Shown: positions 34,563-45,083, counted from the stretch's first letter. The stretch: DNA of 64,000 nt from an uncultured Shewanella sp. (GCF_947491715.1 NZ_CANLKR010000001.1:496001-560000); one strand, 5' to 3'. Made by a program: numbers and translations. Notes: generated by a model from the sequence alone, not told the origin.

Positions 34563-36644
34563 TTAAGCTTCAACACTGGCTTCAACATCAACCAACTGGG
34601 CGCCATCACTGACGAGTTCACCGGGCTCAAAATAAAACGCACTGACGATGCCATCAAAGGGGGCTTCAATGGTATATTCCATTTTCATGGCTTCCATGAC
34701 TAATAAGCCTTGTCCGGCAGTGACGCTGTCACCTTGACTGACCAAGTGAGTGACCACTGTGCCATTCATGGGCGCATTGAGCTTATCGGATAAATTCTCT
34801 TCCTCTTCTATTGCTTGGGTTTGAATGGCGCGGTAATGAAAAGATTGCCCGTCCATAAACAGGGTAAAGTCATCGTCAATTTGACTCACTAATACGCTCA
34901 GTTGTTGAGTCGTCTGTAGTGGGCTCTGCTGTGAGTGTTCACTATTGTTATCAGTAGTGGCTTGCTGAGTATCAAGGCTGATTTCAACGTTGAGGGTTTT
35001 ATCGGTTAACTGACCCGATAAGCGATATTCTCCCTGCTCTGTTTGCCATTGATACACACAAGGTGAGGTTGCACTGCTTGAGTGGGTTTCAAGCAAGGTT
35101 AACGCTTGGACTTGATGGTTGTCATCGAGCAAGTTGACATGATGGGTTTGCGCCCGATTGAGCCTAAAGCCTGAGCTGAGTCCCCAAGGAGAATGAGCAT
35201 CACATTGTGGATTGGCGTTTATTTGCTTGCGATAGCACACTTGATACAGTCCAGCTAAGGCCAATGGCAGTAGCGAGTCACTGTGGTCGGGAGTGAATAG
35301 GGCTTTATTATAGCGCTCAATAAAGTCGGTACTGAAATTAGCGTCAACAAAGGCATTATGGCTGGCGATACGGGCTAAAAAGGGAATGTTGTGGGTCAGT
35401 CCGCCAATATGGTAATCGGTTAATGAGCGATGTAGACGATGCAGTGCATGCAGGCGATCTTTGTCACAAACAATCAGTTTGGCTATCATAGGATCATAAA
35501 AAGTACTGATCTCATCTTTTTCACGAATACCCGAATCAATTCTGACATGGGGGCCGGCTGTTGGCTCTCTTAAAAAGCTTAGTGTGCCACTGGCAGGTAA
35601 AAAATCATTATCAGGATCTTCGGCGTAAATACGCGCTTCAAAAGCATGACCTGTGATAATGACTTGGTCTTGCTTGAGAGGGAGCGGATGGCCGGCTGCA
35701 ATATCGAGTTGCCATTGCACTAAATCCAGTCCGGTGACCATTTCAGTGACGGGGTGCTCCACTTGCAGACGCGTATTCATTTCCATGAAGTAAAAACGGT
35801 TATCGGTATCGAGTAAAAATTCGATAGTGCCCGCGCCGCGATAATTGATGGCTTTGGCTGCAGCCACCGCTGCGTCCCCCATTTGCTGGCGAAGCGTATT
35901 GCTTAATCCGGGGGCGGGGGCTTCTTCAATGACTTTTTGATGCCGACGTTGAATAGAGCAATCTCTGTCTGATAGGTAAATACAGTCGCCTTGGCTGTCG
36001 GCAAAGACTTGTACTTCAACGTGGCGAGGTTGGCGTAAATAACGTTCCAGTAGTAATTTATCATTGCCAAAGGCAGTGCTGGCTTCCCGTCTTGCGGAAT
36101 GAATGGCATCAAGCAACTCGGCTTCATTCTCAACAATGCGCATGCCTTTGCCGCCGCCACCAAAAGCGGCTTTAATGAGTAGCGGGTATCCCATGGCATT
36201 GGCTTCAAAGATGAGCTTGTCATCTCCTTGCTCATCACCATGGTAACCGGGGACTAAGGGCACATTGGCTTTTTCCATAATGGCTTTGGCCGCACTCTTA
36301 CTGCCCATGGCGTCGATGGCATCACTGCTTGGGCCAACAAAATGGATCTGGGCTTGCTCGCACTGACGCGCAAAGTCGGCATTTTCAGATAAGAAGCCGT
36401 AGCCGGGGTGAATAGCATCAATATCATGATGTTTGGCGATATCGATGATCATCTCGCCTTTTAAATAGGACTCACTCGGTGCACTGGCGCCTAAATAAAA
36501 GGCGTGATCGGCCAGAGCCACATGTTTGGCGTGTTTGTCGGCATCAGAATAGACCGCATAAGTTGCTATGCCCATTTCTTGGGCGGTTCGTATAATTCGA
36601 CAGGCGATTTCGCCGCGATTAGCAATCAGTAATTTGATGATCAT
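34563..36644 (-). CDS. liuD: Methylcrotonoyl-CoA carboxylase, alpha (biotin carboxylase/carrier) subunit
   Basis: Start ATG 36644, one base after the liuC stop, fits the family N-terminus MIIKLLIANRGEIACRIIRT. A longer frame inside liuC is not needed. The 693-residue product has biotin carboxylase domains (residues about 1-445: ATP loop KAAFGGGGKGMRIV, EMNTRLQVEHPVTE) and the C-terminal biotinyl domain with VMEAMKMEY, where the lysine takes biotin. It carboxylates biotin with bicarbonate and ATP for LiuB. This is the carboxylation step of leucine catabolism in the cytosol. Confidence 0.95.
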   Translation of the reverse strand: MIIKLLIANRGEIACRIIRTAQEMGIATYAVYSDADKHAKHVALADHAFYLGASAPSESYLKGEMIIDIAKHHDIDAIHPGYGFLSENADFARQCEQAQIHFVGPSSDAIDAMGSKSAAKAIMEKANVPLVPGYHGDEQGDDKLIFEANAMGYPLLIKAAFGGGGKGMRIVENEAELLDAIHSARREASTAFGNDKLLLERYLRQPRHVEVQVFADSQGDCIYLSDRDCSIQRRHQKVIEEAPAPGLSNTLRQQMGDAAVAAAKAINYRGAGTIEFLLDTDNRFYFMEMNTRLQVEHPVTEMVTGLDLVQWQLDIAAGHPLPLKQDQVIITGHAFEARIYAEDPDNDFLPASGTLSFLREPTAGPHVRIDSGIREKDEISTFYDPMIAKLIVCDKDRLHALHRLHRSLTDYHIGGLTHNIPFLARIASHNAFVDANFSTDFIERYNKALFTPDHSDSLLPLALAGLYQVCYRKQINANPQCDAHSPWGLSSGFRLNRAQTHHVNLLDDNHQVQALTLLETHSSSATSPCVYQWQTEQGEYRLSGQLTDKTLNVEISLDTQQATTDNNSEHSQQSPLQTTQQLSVLVSQIDDDFTLFMDGQSFHYRAIQTQAIEEEENLSDKLNAPMNGTVVTHLVSQGDSVTAGQGLLVMEAMKMEYTIEAPFDGIVSAFYFEPGELVSDGAQLVDVEASVEA

Positions 36645-36645
36645 A

Positions 36646-37461
36646 TTAGGGGTTTCCTTGTAGATCTGTGTCCACTTTCCAGTCTGGTGCTCGTTTATCG
36701 AAAAACGCATTCAGTCCCTCTTGACCTTCTTTGGAGACGCGAATACGGGCGATGCGTTCACTGGTATAATCGTGTGTGGCTGGGTTAATTTGCCCATCTT
36801 CAAGGTGTTTGACTAAGTTTTTAACCCATGCCATAGCTTGTGGACTATTGTTTTTCAGCGCCGTCATAATCGGTACGGCAGCCAACTCTAAACTGTCATT
36901 GATTTCGTGAACCACGTGCAATTTTTGTGCGGTGTTACTGCTAAAGACTTCCGCTGTTAACATGTAACGTCTTGCGTTTCTCGCCCCCATGGCACGGACC
37001 ACATAAGGGCTGATCACGGCTGGAATGAGTCCCAGTTTGACTTCACTGAGACAAAAGCGTGCTCCAGAGGTGGCAATGGCGATATCACAGCAACAAATAA
37101 GGCCAAGAGCACCACCAAAAGCCGCCCCTTGCACTAAGGCGAGTGTGGGTTTGGGAAAGTCATCGAGAATGGACATGAGTTCAGCCAGTTGTTTGGCATC
37201 ATTGAGGTTTTGCTCAAAATCCATGTTGGCTTGTTTACGCATCCAACCTAAGTCGGCTCCTGCACTGAAGTTTTTGCCTTTGGCCTTTAAGACCAGCAGT
37301 TGGCAGTCATTGGATCTGCTTAAGTAGTGCAGGGCTTGCAGCATCTCATCGATCATCACATCGTCAAAGGCATTATGTTTTTCCGTGCGGTCAAGAATGA
37401 GCTCTCCCACCCCTTGATAGACACGGCATTGGATAAAGTTAAACTCGAGTATTGTACTCAT
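36646..37461 (-). CDS. liuC: Methylglutaconyl-CoA hydratase (enoyl-CoA hydratase family)
   Basis: A 271-residue crotonase-fold protein. The oxyanion-hole stretch GKNFSAGADLGWMRK and the second catalytic region ALVQGAAFGGALGLICCCDI are typical of LiuC/AUH-like hydratases. It hydrates 3-methylglutaconyl-CoA to HMG-CoA, between the carboxylase and the lyase. It lies between liuB and liuD; its stop is one base from the liuD start, so translation is tightly coupled. Confidence 0.94.
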   Translation of the reverse strand: MSTILEFNFIQCRVYQGVGELILDRTEKHNAFDDVMIDEMLQALHYLSRSNDCQLLVLKAKGKNFSAGADLGWMRKQANMDFEQNLNDAKQLAELMSILDDFPKPTLALVQGAAFGGALGLICCCDIAIATSGARFCLSEVKLGLIPAVISPYVVRAMGARNARRYMLTAEVFSSNTAQKLHVVHEINDSLELAAVPIMTALKNNSPQAMAWVKNLVKHLEDGQINPATHDYTSERIARIRVSKEGQEGLNAFFDKRAPDWKVDTDLQGNP

Positions 37462-37501
37462 GGTGTTCTCTCAATTAATTGATCGGTCCATTAGGGAACA
37501 T

Positions 37502-39109
37502 TTACATGCGAAACACACCAAAGTGGGTATCTTCGATAGGCGCGTTGAGTGCGGCGGATAATGCAAGTCCTACCACATCACGGGTTTGCGCCGGATCGAT
37601 AATACCGTCATCCCAAAGTCGTGCGCTGGCATGATAGGGGTGACCTTCTTTATCATATTGCTCAATAATGGGTGCTCTAAAGGTTTGTTCTTCTTCGGTT
37701 GACCAATCAACGCCTTTGCGGGCTAAACCATCGCGTCGAACGGTGGCTAATACGCCAGCGGCTTGTTCGCCGCCCATGACTGAGATGCGAGCATTGGGCC
37801 ACATCCACATCATAGTGGGATCAAATGCGCGGCCACACATACCATAATTACCCGCCCCATAACTGCCGCCGACAATGACGGTAAATTTGGGCACATTGGC
37901 GCAAGAAACCGCCGTCACCATTTTAGCGCCATGCTTAGCAATACCTTCGTGTTCGTATTTTTTGCCGACCATAAACCCAGTAATGTTTTGCAAAAAAAGT
38001 AGTGGGATCTTTCGCTGGCAGCACAGCTCAATAAAATGAGCGCCTTTTTGGGCCGATTCGGAGAATAATATGCCATTATTGGCCACAATACCGACGGGAT
38101 AACCATGAAGGTGAGCAAAACCACACACTAAGGTATTGCCATAGTTCGCTTTAAATTCATCAAAATCGGAATCATCCACAATACGAGCAATGACTTCTTT
38201 GATATCAAAGGGCTTTTTAAGATCGGTGCCAACAATGCCGTATAATTCATTTGCGTCATAGCGTGGTGGGCGAGTGGGCTTTAATTGACTCGTGATGGGT
38301 TTATTACGGTTTAAACGAGTCACACTTTGACGGGCAAGGCTTAACGCATGCTCATCGTTTTGTGCAAGATGATCGGCGACACCGGATATTTTGGTGTGTA
38401 CTTCGGCGCCGCCCAGTTCCTCGGCTGACACTTCCTCGCCTGTAGCGGCTTTGACAAGGGGTGGACCGGCAAGAAAAATGGTGCCTTGCTCTTTCACTAT
38501 AATGGACTCGTCCGCCATGGCAGGGACATAAGCGCCGCCTGCGGTACATAATCCCATGACCACGGCAATTTGTGGGATCCCTTTGGCTGACATTTGGGCT
38601 TGATTATAAAAAATACGTCCAAAATGATCTCTATCGGGAAAGACTTCGTCTTGCCTAGGTAAGTTTGCGCCGCCGGAGTCGACGAGATAAAGGCAGGGCA
38701 GCTGACAGCGCTCGGCAATTTCTTGCGCGCGAATGTGTTTCTTTACGGTAATAGGGTAATAGGTTCCGCCTTTAACGGTCGCATCGTTAACGATTATCAT
38801 GCACTCAATACCGCTGACACGTCCGATCCCTGCGATGATCCCAGCAGCGGGAACAGATTCGCCATACATATTAAAGGCCGCAAATTGTGATAGTTCTAAA
38901 AAAGGGGAGCTGGGATCAAGCAGTTTTTCAAGGCGCTGACGGGGTAAAAGCTTGCCTCTCGATAAATGGCGTTCAAGAGCTGCGGAGCCACCCCCTTTTT
39001 CTATGTCGGCCAATTTTTGTTGTAGATCTTGCACTAGCGCAAGCATATCATCATATTTGGCTTTAAACTCATCACTGCGAGTGTTAATGCGGCTGTTGAT
39101 CTGCGTCAC
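37502..39109 (-). CDS. liuB: Methylcrotonoyl-CoA carboxylase, beta (carboxyltransferase) subunit
   Basis: A 535-residue acyl-CoA carboxyltransferase with two crotonase-like halves. Signatures include the [20 protein letters not shown] start region, the acyl-CoA site [35 protein letters not shown] and the second half [18 protein letters not shown]. It moves the carboxyl group from LiuD biotin to 3-methylcrotonyl-CoA. Length fits the family. It sits between liuA and liuC in the operon. Confidence 0.95.
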   Translation of the reverse strand: MTQINSRINTRSDEFKAKYDDMLALVQDLQQKLADIEKGGGSAALERHLSRGKLLPRQRLEKLLDPSSPFLELSQFAAFNMYGESVPAAGIIAGIGRVSGIECMIIVNDATVKGGTYYPITVKKHIRAQEIAERCQLPCLYLVDSGGANLPRQDEVFPDRDHFGRIFYNQAQMSAKGIPQIAVVMGLCTAGGAYVPAMADESIIVKEQGTIFLAGPPLVKAATGEEVSAEELGGAEVHTKISGVADHLAQNDEHALSLARQSVTRLNRNKPITSQLKPTRPPRYDANELYGIVGTDLKKPFDIKEVIARIVDDSDFDEFKANYGNTLVCGFAHLHGYPVGIVANNGILFSESAQKGAHFIELCCQRKIPLLFLQNITGFMVGKKYEHEGIAKHGAKMVTAVSCANVPKFTVIVGGSYGAGNYGMCGRAFDPTMMWMWPNARISVMGGEQAAGVLATVRRDGLARKGVDWSTEEEQTFRAPIIEQYDKEGHPYHASARLWDDGIIDPAQTRDVVGLALSAALNAPIEDTHFGVFRM

Positions 39110-39253
39110 GGTTTACATCCTTTTAGTACTAGGAGTCAATGAGGTGAAGACTCAATAAACTTGATAAAAATGACATCCAATGACAGGTATACAGATGCAG
39201 TTGAATGTCTTGAGAGCGACGAAACTATGTGTTAGTACGCTATGCTAAGGACA

Positions 39254-40423
39254 CTATTTTGATTCGCTAAAAAGCTCTCGCCCAATAAGCATGCGTCTTA
39301 TTTCAGAGGTGCCGGCACCGATTTCGTATAATTTTGCGTCACGGAGTAAGCGGCCTGTGGCATATTCATTGACATAGCCATTGCCGCCTAACAGTTGAAT
39401 CGCATCAAGGGCCATTTTAGTAGCAAATTCAGCTGCATATAAAATAGCACCTGCGGCATCCTTTCGAGTGGCTTCGCCGCGATCGCATGCGCGAGCAACA
39501 TTATAAACGTAGGATTTAGCGGCGTTCATACCTGTATACATATCCGCTAATTTTCCTTGCACTAATTGAAATTCCCCGATGGATTTGCCAAATTGCTCAC
39601 GTTCATGAATATAAGGCACCACAATATCCATACAGGCGGTCATGATCCCAAGTGGGCCACCCGATAAGACCACACGTTCATAATCAAGGCCGCTCATGAG
39701 GACCTTAACGCCATTATTTAGACCGCCTAATATATTTTCTTCCGGGACTTCGCAATCAACAAATACGAGCTCACAGGTATTAGAGCCGCGCATTCCCAGC
39801 TTGTCGAGTTTTTGGGCTTGAGTGAAACCTTTATAGCCTCGTTCGACGATAAATGCGGTGATCCCATGAGGGCCTTTATCTAAATCTGTCTTAGCATAAA
39901 TCACATAAGTATCAGCATCGGGCCCGTTGGTGATCCACATTTTATTACCGTTAAGAATATAACGGTCACCTTCTTTACGGGCATGGAGTTTCATTGACAC
40001 TACGTCAGAGCCAGCATTTGGCTCACTCATTGCGAGGGCGCCAATGTGTTCGCCGCTAACGAGCTTAGGTAAGTACTTTTCTTTTTGAGCGCTATTGCCA
40101 TTGCGGTTTATTTGATTGACACATAAATTTGAATGGGCGCCATAACTTAGTCCAATAGAGGCTGAAGCGCGTGACACTTCTTCCATAGCAACCACATGAG
40201 CCAAGTACCCCATATTAGCACCACCGTACGATTCGGGTACTGTGATCCCAAGTAATCCCATTTCACCGAGAACCGGCCAAAGTGCATTTGGGAAAGCGTT
40301 ATCAACATCGGTTTTTTCTGCTATTGGGGCAATTTCATTTGCCGCGAAGCCTTGAATTGCATCGCGTAACATATCAACCTCTTCGCCGAGACCGAAGTTT
40401 AATGTAGAGTAAAGTTGGCTCAT
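39254..40423 (-). CDS. liuA: Isovaleryl-CoA dehydrogenase
   Basis: A 389-residue acyl-CoA dehydrogenase. FAD/substrate motifs are [20 protein letters not shown] and [16 protein letters not shown], and the end [20 protein letters not shown] type (here [19 protein letters not shown]) is diagnostic. [18 protein letters not shown] sequence and the catalytic glutamate region ([14 protein letters not shown]) match the isovaleryl-specific branch, whose glutamate lies away from the usual place. It forms 3-methylcrotonyl-CoA, passing electrons to ETF. First enzyme gene after liuR; 63 bases separate it from the LiuR stop. Confidence 0.94.
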   Translation of the reverse strand: MSQLYSTLNFGLGEEVDMLRDAIQGFAANEIAPIAEKTDVDNAFPNALWPVLGEMGLLGITVPESYGGANMGYLAHVVAMEEVSRASASIGLSYGAHSNLCVNQINRNGNSAQKEKYLPKLVSGEHIGALAMSEPNAGSDVVSMKLHARKEGDRYILNGNKMWITNGPDADTYVIYAKTDLDKGPHGITAFIVERGYKGFTQAQKLDKLGMRGSNTCELVFVDCEVPEENILGGLNNGVKVLMSGLDYERVVLSGGPLGIMTACMDIVVPYIHEREQFGKSIGEFQLVQGKLADMYTGMNAAKSYVYNVARACDRGEATRKDAAGAILYAAEFATKMALDAIQLLGGNGYVNEYATGRLLRDAKLYEIGAGTSEIRRMLIGRELFSESK

Positions 40424-40486
40424 ACCTGTATTATCCTGATACTGTATTTATTATTATTAATTGTTTTGTGACTCGTTGAATTTGCT

Positions 40487-40894
40487 TCATTGCTTCATTG
40501 CATCTTGCTGATCTAGGGCTGCGCGGCATTGTTGCTCTGCAGAATTCAATTCCATTAAGACCACTTTGATATCATCCATTTGTTGTTGCAATGCTTGCTT
40601 TTTCTCTTCAACAAGATCCAGCATAGTATGCAGTTGAGTACTGCTGTTTTTGTCTGCATCGTAAAGTTCAAATAATCGACGCGTTTCAGCAAGAGAGAAA
40701 CCTAAACGTTTACCCCTTAAAATGAGTTTCAATCTGACTTTATCTTTTAAGCTGTATATCCGTGTTTGTCCGCGCCTTTTCGGTTTGAGTAAGCCTTGAT
40801 CTTCATAAAAACGAATACTGCGAGTGGTGATATCAAATTCTTTTGATAAATCACTGATTGAATAAGTCATGGTTGACTGTTGATTATTGGCCAT
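40487..40894 (-). CDS. liuR: MerR-family regulator of the leucine operon (LiuR)
   Basis: I chose ATG 40894; a GTG at 40915 would lie almost on the predicted transcription start. The 135-residue product has the MerR winged helix (ISDLSKEFDITTRSIRFYED, then LLKPKRRGQTRIYSLKD) at residues about 10-65, followed by a long coiled coil (LVEEKKQALQQQMDDIKVVL). It lacks the metal-binding C-terminus of CueR types. It is the first gene of the leucine operon and has a palindrome in its own promoter, so autoregulation and control of the whole operon are likely. Confidence 0.88.
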   Translation of the reverse strand: MANNQQSTMTYSISDLSKEFDITTRSIRFYEDQGLLKPKRRGQTRIYSLKDKVRLKLILRGKRLGFSLAETRRLFELYDADKNSSTQLHTMLDLVEEKKQALQQQMDDIKVVLMELNSAEQQCRAALDQQDAMKQ

Positions 40895-40924
40895 ACTTAA
40901 TGCCCTAGGGATCACGTTAATTCC

Positions 40925-40953
40925 AAGATATATGAAGTTTACGTAAAGGTAAA
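40925..40953 (-). promoter_or_regulatory. Promoter with LiuR operator
   Basis: On the minus strand TTTACC (40953-40948) and TATCTT (40930-40925) are 17 bases apart, and the spacer carries the perfect palindrome TTTACGTAAA (40938-40947). This resembles the known LiuR box built on TTTACGTAAACG. It sits about 30 bases upstream of the chosen liuR start. Confidence 0.6.
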
Positions 40954-41255
40954 GCTTGGGGCAACTTTTATCAGCATTGATGAATGTAAAGCCCCCTTGC
41001 CATAAGGCGTGATTAACTTAAAGAGTGTGATTGTTTATAAAATAAAATGAAACTTGTTGTTATTTTGTTTTTCTAAATTACTATTTACTTTATCTATTTG
41101 TTATTAATGTGCTTTATGTTTTAATAGTATTGTTTTCTTTATGGCATTAAGACAGCAGTAAATGTTCGCTTTTATGTTTGGCTTAGGTATATACTCTGGA
41201 GAAATGACTGATTATTCGTTGAGATTTTTATTACGATCGTTGGGATCAATTACAC

Positions 41256-42803
41256 ATGAAGATGCAAACCGAGTTTTATGATATTGGCGTTATTGGCTTA
41301 GGGGTAATGGGGAAGAATTTAGCATTGAACATTGCAGACAATCACTATCGAGTGTCTGCTTTTGATCTTGATGCATTAAAAGTAACTGGATTGATTAAGC
41401 AAGCTCAAAAGGAAGTGGAACCAAATAGGCCCTTAGGTGTTAAAGGCTGTGATAACGTGTCTGAAATGTTAGCAGAACTTGAAAAGCCTCGGATTGTAGT
41501 GTTATCTGTTCCTGCGGGTGGGCCAGTTGATGGCGTGTGTCAGGCGCTGATTGAGGCGGGTATTGAGCAAGATGATATCGTGATTGATACAGGTAACAGT
41601 TTATGGACTGATACTGTTGCACGGGAGGAAAAGTACCGTCATCAATTTACGTTTTTTAGCTGTGCGGTGTCTGGTGGGGAAGTGGGGGCACGTTTTGGGC
41701 CTTCCTTAATGCCCAGTGGCGATGAAAAAGCATGGCTGCGAATTCAGCCCATTTGGGAAGCGATTGCGGCCAAGGTCGACGGAAAAACAGGGTTACCAAT
41801 AGAGCGAACGGAACCAGGGCAAACGGTCACTGAAGGCGAAGCGTGTACCAGTTATATTGGTCCTGCCGGGTCGGGTCATTACGTTAAAATGGTGCATAAT
41901 GGCATTGAATATGCTGATATGCAGCTCATTTGCGAGGCGTATCATTTATTGAGTCAAGGCTTAGGGTTAACTGCTATCGAGATTTCGGCTATTTTTGAGC
42001 GTTGGAATCAAGGCAGTTTGAACAGTTATTTGATGGAAATCAGTGCTGATATTTTAAAACAAGCCGATCCTGTCACCTCAAGACCACTTGTTGAGCTTAT
42101 TTTAGATAAAGCGGGTCAAAAAGGCACGGGATTATGGACGGCGGTGAGCAGTTTACAAATTGGTTGTCCTGCGCCAACGATTGCAGAAGCGGTTTATGCA
42201 AGAGCGTTAAGTACCCAAAAATCTCAAAGGGTGACGTTAAGTACCTTGTTATCGGGTCCAAATACAGACAAGAAAGGACTCATTGATCACACTAAGCCTG
42301 ATGTGTTTATTGAGCAATTAGAAAATGCCTTGTATTGCGCTAAGGTCTCAAGTTATGCACAAGGCTTTCAGTTGATGGCCATGATGGGCAAAGAGCAAGA
42401 GTGGCAGCTTGATTTTGCACAAATTGCAAAAATTTGGCGTGCTGGGTGCATTATTCGTGCAACATTTTTACAATCGATCACTCAAGCTTATCAAGATGCT
42501 AACGGAAGTGAATTAGAAGTCCTATTGATGGCGGACACTTTTAGCAGCGCATTATCTGAGAAACAAAATGATTGGCGTCAAGCGGTGTCTCAAGCTGTGT
42601 TAAATGGTATTCCTGCGCCTTGTATTAGCTCTGCACTGGCCTATTACGACAGTTATCGCAGTGCCATCGTTCCCGCTAATTTACTGCAAGCACAACGAGA
42701 CTTTTTCGGCGCTCATACCTTTGAAAGAGTGGATGCTCCGACAGGTGAGAAATACCACCTTAATTGGAGTTCAACAGATAGAAAGTTACATAAAGTGAAT
42801 TAA
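41256..42803 (+). CDS. gnd: 6-phosphogluconate dehydrogenase (decarboxylating)
   Basis: A 515-residue enzyme of the oxidative pentose phosphate pathway that makes ribulose-5-phosphate, CO2 and NADPH. The dinucleotide fold IGVIGLGVMGKNLALNIADN opens the protein. GPAGSGHYVKMVHNGIEYAD carries the catalytic lysine and 6-phosphogluconate site, and LDKAGQKGTGLWT follows as usual. Length is slightly above typical bacterial Gnd (468-510). zwf and pgl are not next to it. A terminator follows at 42838. The ribosome site is weak, so the start (MKMQTEFYDIG) is a few residues uncertain. Confidence 0.95.
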   Translation: MKMQTEFYDIGVIGLGVMGKNLALNIADNHYRVSAFDLDALKVTGLIKQAQKEVEPNRPLGVKGCDNVSEMLAELEKPRIVVLSVPAGGPVDGVCQALIEAGIEQDDIVIDTGNSLWTDTVAREEKYRHQFTFFSCAVSGGEVGARFGPSLMPSGDEKAWLRIQPIWEAIAAKVDGKTGLPIERTEPGQTVTEGEACTSYIGPAGSGHYVKMVHNGIEYADMQLICEAYHLLSQGLGLTAIEISAIFERWNQGSLNSYLMEISADILKQADPVTSRPLVELILDKAGQKGTGLWTAVSSLQIGCPAPTIAEAVYARALSTQKSQRVTLSTLLSGPNTDKKGLIDHTKPDVFIEQLENALYCAKVSSYAQGFQLMAMMGKEQEWQLDFAQIAKIWRAGCIIRATFLQSITQAYQDANGSELEVLLMADTFSSALSEKQNDWRQAVSQAVLNGIPAPCISSALAYYDSYRSAIVPANLLQAQRDFFGAHTFERVDAPTGEKYHLNWSSTDRKLHKVN

Positions 42804-42837
42804 GCAATTTGCTGGTATAAATGAATTATAATGAGGT

Positions 42838-42866
42838 TACCTAAGCTGTGCAGAACGGCTTAGGTA
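42838..42866 (+). terminator. Intrinsic terminator of gnd
   Basis: Perfect 9-bp stem TACCTAAGC/GCTTAGGTA (42838-42846 with 42858-42866) followed by TTTTTTG. Starts 35 bases after the gnd stop. Confidence 0.85.
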
Positions 42867-43491
42867 TTTTTTGTTTATTGTGAGACTGAAAATACGCTTA
42901 AGATCATTCAATCCTCTGTTCAGTTGTATTCGACATCTTGAAGTGCCATAGGCATATTGATTCTTTTCCATTGCGTTGCGCAATTTCATCCCCCTGTATG
43001 CTTAATTGACCCATTGATGATATGACATACGTCGATTATGAGAACGGCATTACATTATTTAATCAATTACAATGTAAATGAAAGTAAAGTGTAACAATAA
43101 ATATTTATTAATGATTAAGTTGTGAATTCAGCCATTAACTTATTGATTATATAAATAATCACTTCTTCCCATTGTTCTTTTGTATTTTGTTGATTTTTAA
43201 TTGTTTTTATCTTTTTTGTGTTGTCATTGTTTTTATTGTTGTTCTTTTTTTAAATGAATAAGACAAAAAAGTGTTGTCGTTTTAGAGTAATCACATTAAA
43301 TTAATTGTGAACTTTGTTTAATGTTGTTGGGCTTCATTTATAAATAAAAAACGTTTCAGGATTCCAAATGAATAGCGCAGTGACGTATAGAGTTTCATTA
43401 TTTAATTGGTTTGATTGACTTGTTGTCATATCATTTTGATAGCTTGTCATTGATTTAAGGTGTTAGTGAGAGCAATACTTTGGGGAATGCA
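42867..43491. other. Long AT-rich leader region before the AAADQ-repeat gene
   Basis: About 625 bases with no gene seen. The stretch 43150-43260 is very T-rich. It must contain the promoter of the gene starting at 43492, but no box stands out. Confidence 0.4.
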
Positions 43492-44364
43492 ATGGCTGAA
43501 ACAATAGATACATCAACAGATACTTCAACAGACAACACTCAGACGTTAGAAGAAAGAGTGGCTTATTTAGAAGCTAAATTGGCTGATGCAGAGCAAGCGG
43601 CGGCAGATCAGGCCGCAGCGGATCAAGCCGCAGCGGATCAGGCTGCAGCGGATCAGGCAGCAGCAGATCAAGCTGCAGCGGATAAGAAGAAACAAGATAA
43701 AAAAGACGCTAAAAAAGCTGCGAAGAATAATGTTAACGCACCTGGTGATATGAATAAACAAAAGCAGTTTACGACTAAAAATTTCGGACTGAATTTGGTG
43801 GTGAATAGTAAATATACTTTTGTAATGGGTTCATCTTGGTCAAATACCGTAGGGGCATATACCAATATGAAGCTGGGAACGTCAGTTTCTTTGACGATAG
43901 GTGTGAAGTTTGATACGACAATTGCTTCAAAAAATAGTATTTCACTTTTGTGCAATAATTATAGTTTAGAAAAAACGAGAGTATCTTTTAGCAAGAAAGA
44001 GGTGTCTTTTAAACGCAGTACTGTGTTTGCTACCAAGAAAGAAGTGACTGCTGAAGAGACAAAAGCGACACTGTCTCAGTTAAGAGCTTTACAAACAAAG
44101 GTAAATATTGTCGGTGATGATATTACAGGAAGAGTGAGTAGAATCGAGAATACGGCTACAAAATTGGGGACGACTGTCACTAATATAGGTGAAACACTGA
44201 CAGATGTTCAAACCAAAACAACGGCTATTGATGATGTAGTGGCACGAATGGATACTGCTGAAACGAAAATGGCGACTGCTGGGACGTATATTGCGGATTT
44301 GGCTATCGCAATAGAGTCTGGCACGACTAAAATCCAAGATAATGGCATTAATATTATTGGATAA
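43492..44364 (+). CDS. Paralog 1 of an unrecognised family, with AAADQ tandem repeat
   Basis: ATG 43492 follows GGGGA by five bases. The 290-residue product has no signal peptide. Residues about 1-65 are an acidic coiled coil (TLEERVAYLEAKLADAEQ) ending in six AAADQ-type units and a lysine-rich patch. Residues about 100-165 hold a beta-like core (VMGSSWSNTVGAYTNMKLGT, then SVSLTIGVKFDTTIASKNSI) that is nearly identical to the core of the gene at 45084. The C-terminal third is Thr-rich with a helical register (IGETLTDVQTKTTAIDDVVA). The core resembles short strand repeats of spike-like beta-helix proteins, but I do not recognise a family. Function unknown. Confidence 0.75.
   Translation: MAETIDTSTDTSTDNTQTLEERVAYLEAKLADAEQAAADQAAADQAAADQAAADQAAADQAAADKKKQDKKDAKKAAKNNVNAPGDMNKQKQFTTKNFGLNLVVNSKYTFVMGSSWSNTVGAYTNMKLGTSVSLTIGVKFDTTIASKNSISLLCNNYSLEKTRVSFSKKEVSFKRSTVFATKKEVTAEETKATLSQLRALQTKVNIVGDDITGRVSRIENTATKLGTTVTNIGETLTDVQTKTTAIDDVVARMDTAETKMATAGTYIADLAIAIESGTTKIQDNGINIIG
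43597..43686 (+). repeat. 15-bp tandem repeat encoding AAADQ/AAADK
   Basis: Six 15-base units inside the gene at 43492, each coding Ala-Ala-Ala-Asp-Gln (last unit AAADK). Third-position differences between units show it is not a recent pure expansion. Such in-frame units can change number by slippage without frameshift. Confidence 0.85.
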
Positions 44365-44466
44365 TAAGAGAGACCGCTCAATGTTCTGCGGTAGTGATAA
44401 TATTTAAATATCCTGCAGGTTATCGGCATTCTCTTAAAATAAATCACCAATTGAGAAACTATAAGC

Positions 44467-44510
44467 ACCAATAGTGAGTGGTTAAGGCTCGAAGGACGTT
44501 CACTATTGGT
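44467..44510 (+). terminator. Hairpin after paralog 1
   Basis: Perfect 11-bp stem ACCAATAGTGA/TCACTATTGGT (44467-44477 with 44500-44510) with a 22-base loop, about 100 bases after the stop. Only a short T-run follows. Confidence 0.5.
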
Positions 44511-45041
44511 ATTTCAAATACCCGCTAGAAGTCATTTCACAAGTGGCTTTTGTTTGGAACCCCTTTTTTACTTTGATTGCTTTTCTCAATGATGGTATTG
44601 AGAGAGGTAGGGGGAATGAGTTTATCTATATTTCAATTTTAACACTTTTGATATTATTATTGAGTGGGGTAGTTTCCTACTCTTTGTTATATTCATCCGT
44701 TTGTAAATCTATGTCAGTTTTAATTGACCCTTTGTTACTAATTCAATGAGCAAAGTATTGACTATCATTAATGTCAATATCGATTATTTTGTGGGTGTTA
44801 TTATATATGCTAATGAATGAATTGAAGTTACTTAATTAAAAGTACTTAATTATTTTTTCTTGTCCATGAAAGTATTTACATGATGTATTAAATATTCTTG
44901 TCATTTTAAGTCAACAAAATTAGATTGTAAGTGTACCAAGCTTAATCAATTAAACCTATGCTTGGTGTTTTCTTTTTTAAAGGCTTTGAACTCTTTGTTA
45001 ATTTAAAGTTTGTTAAATATCAGATGAATATTTTTAGTCTG

Positions 45042-45059
45042 TTGACAAAAATATGTCAA
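45042..45059 (+). promoter_or_regulatory. Inverted repeat upstream of paralog 2
   Basis: TTGACA-N6-TGTCAA, ending 10 bases before the AGAGG ribosome site of the gene at 45084. It could be an operator or an overlapping -35 element. A weaker relative (TTGAC-N5-GTCA) lies at about 43415 upstream of paralog 1. Confidence 0.35.
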
Positions 45060-45083
45060 TAATACTTTTAGAGGTAAATGATA

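Larger units (their letters stand above)
44365..45083. other. Intergenic region between the two paralogs
   Basis: About 720 bases with no gene I can support. A hydrophobic open frame at 44543-44749 has no ribosome site and weak coding character. It contains the hairpin at 44467 and an inverted repeat at 45042-45059. Confidence 0.4.

Noticed and set aside
43597..43686. Tandem repeats considered as a CRISPR array
   Set aside because: No spacers; the repeat is in frame and codes AAADQ units.
44543..44749. A 68-codon hydrophobic open frame between the two paralogs
   Set aside because: Starts at GTG without a ribosome site and its hydrophobicity follows the T-rich base composition; a small membrane protein is possible but not supported.
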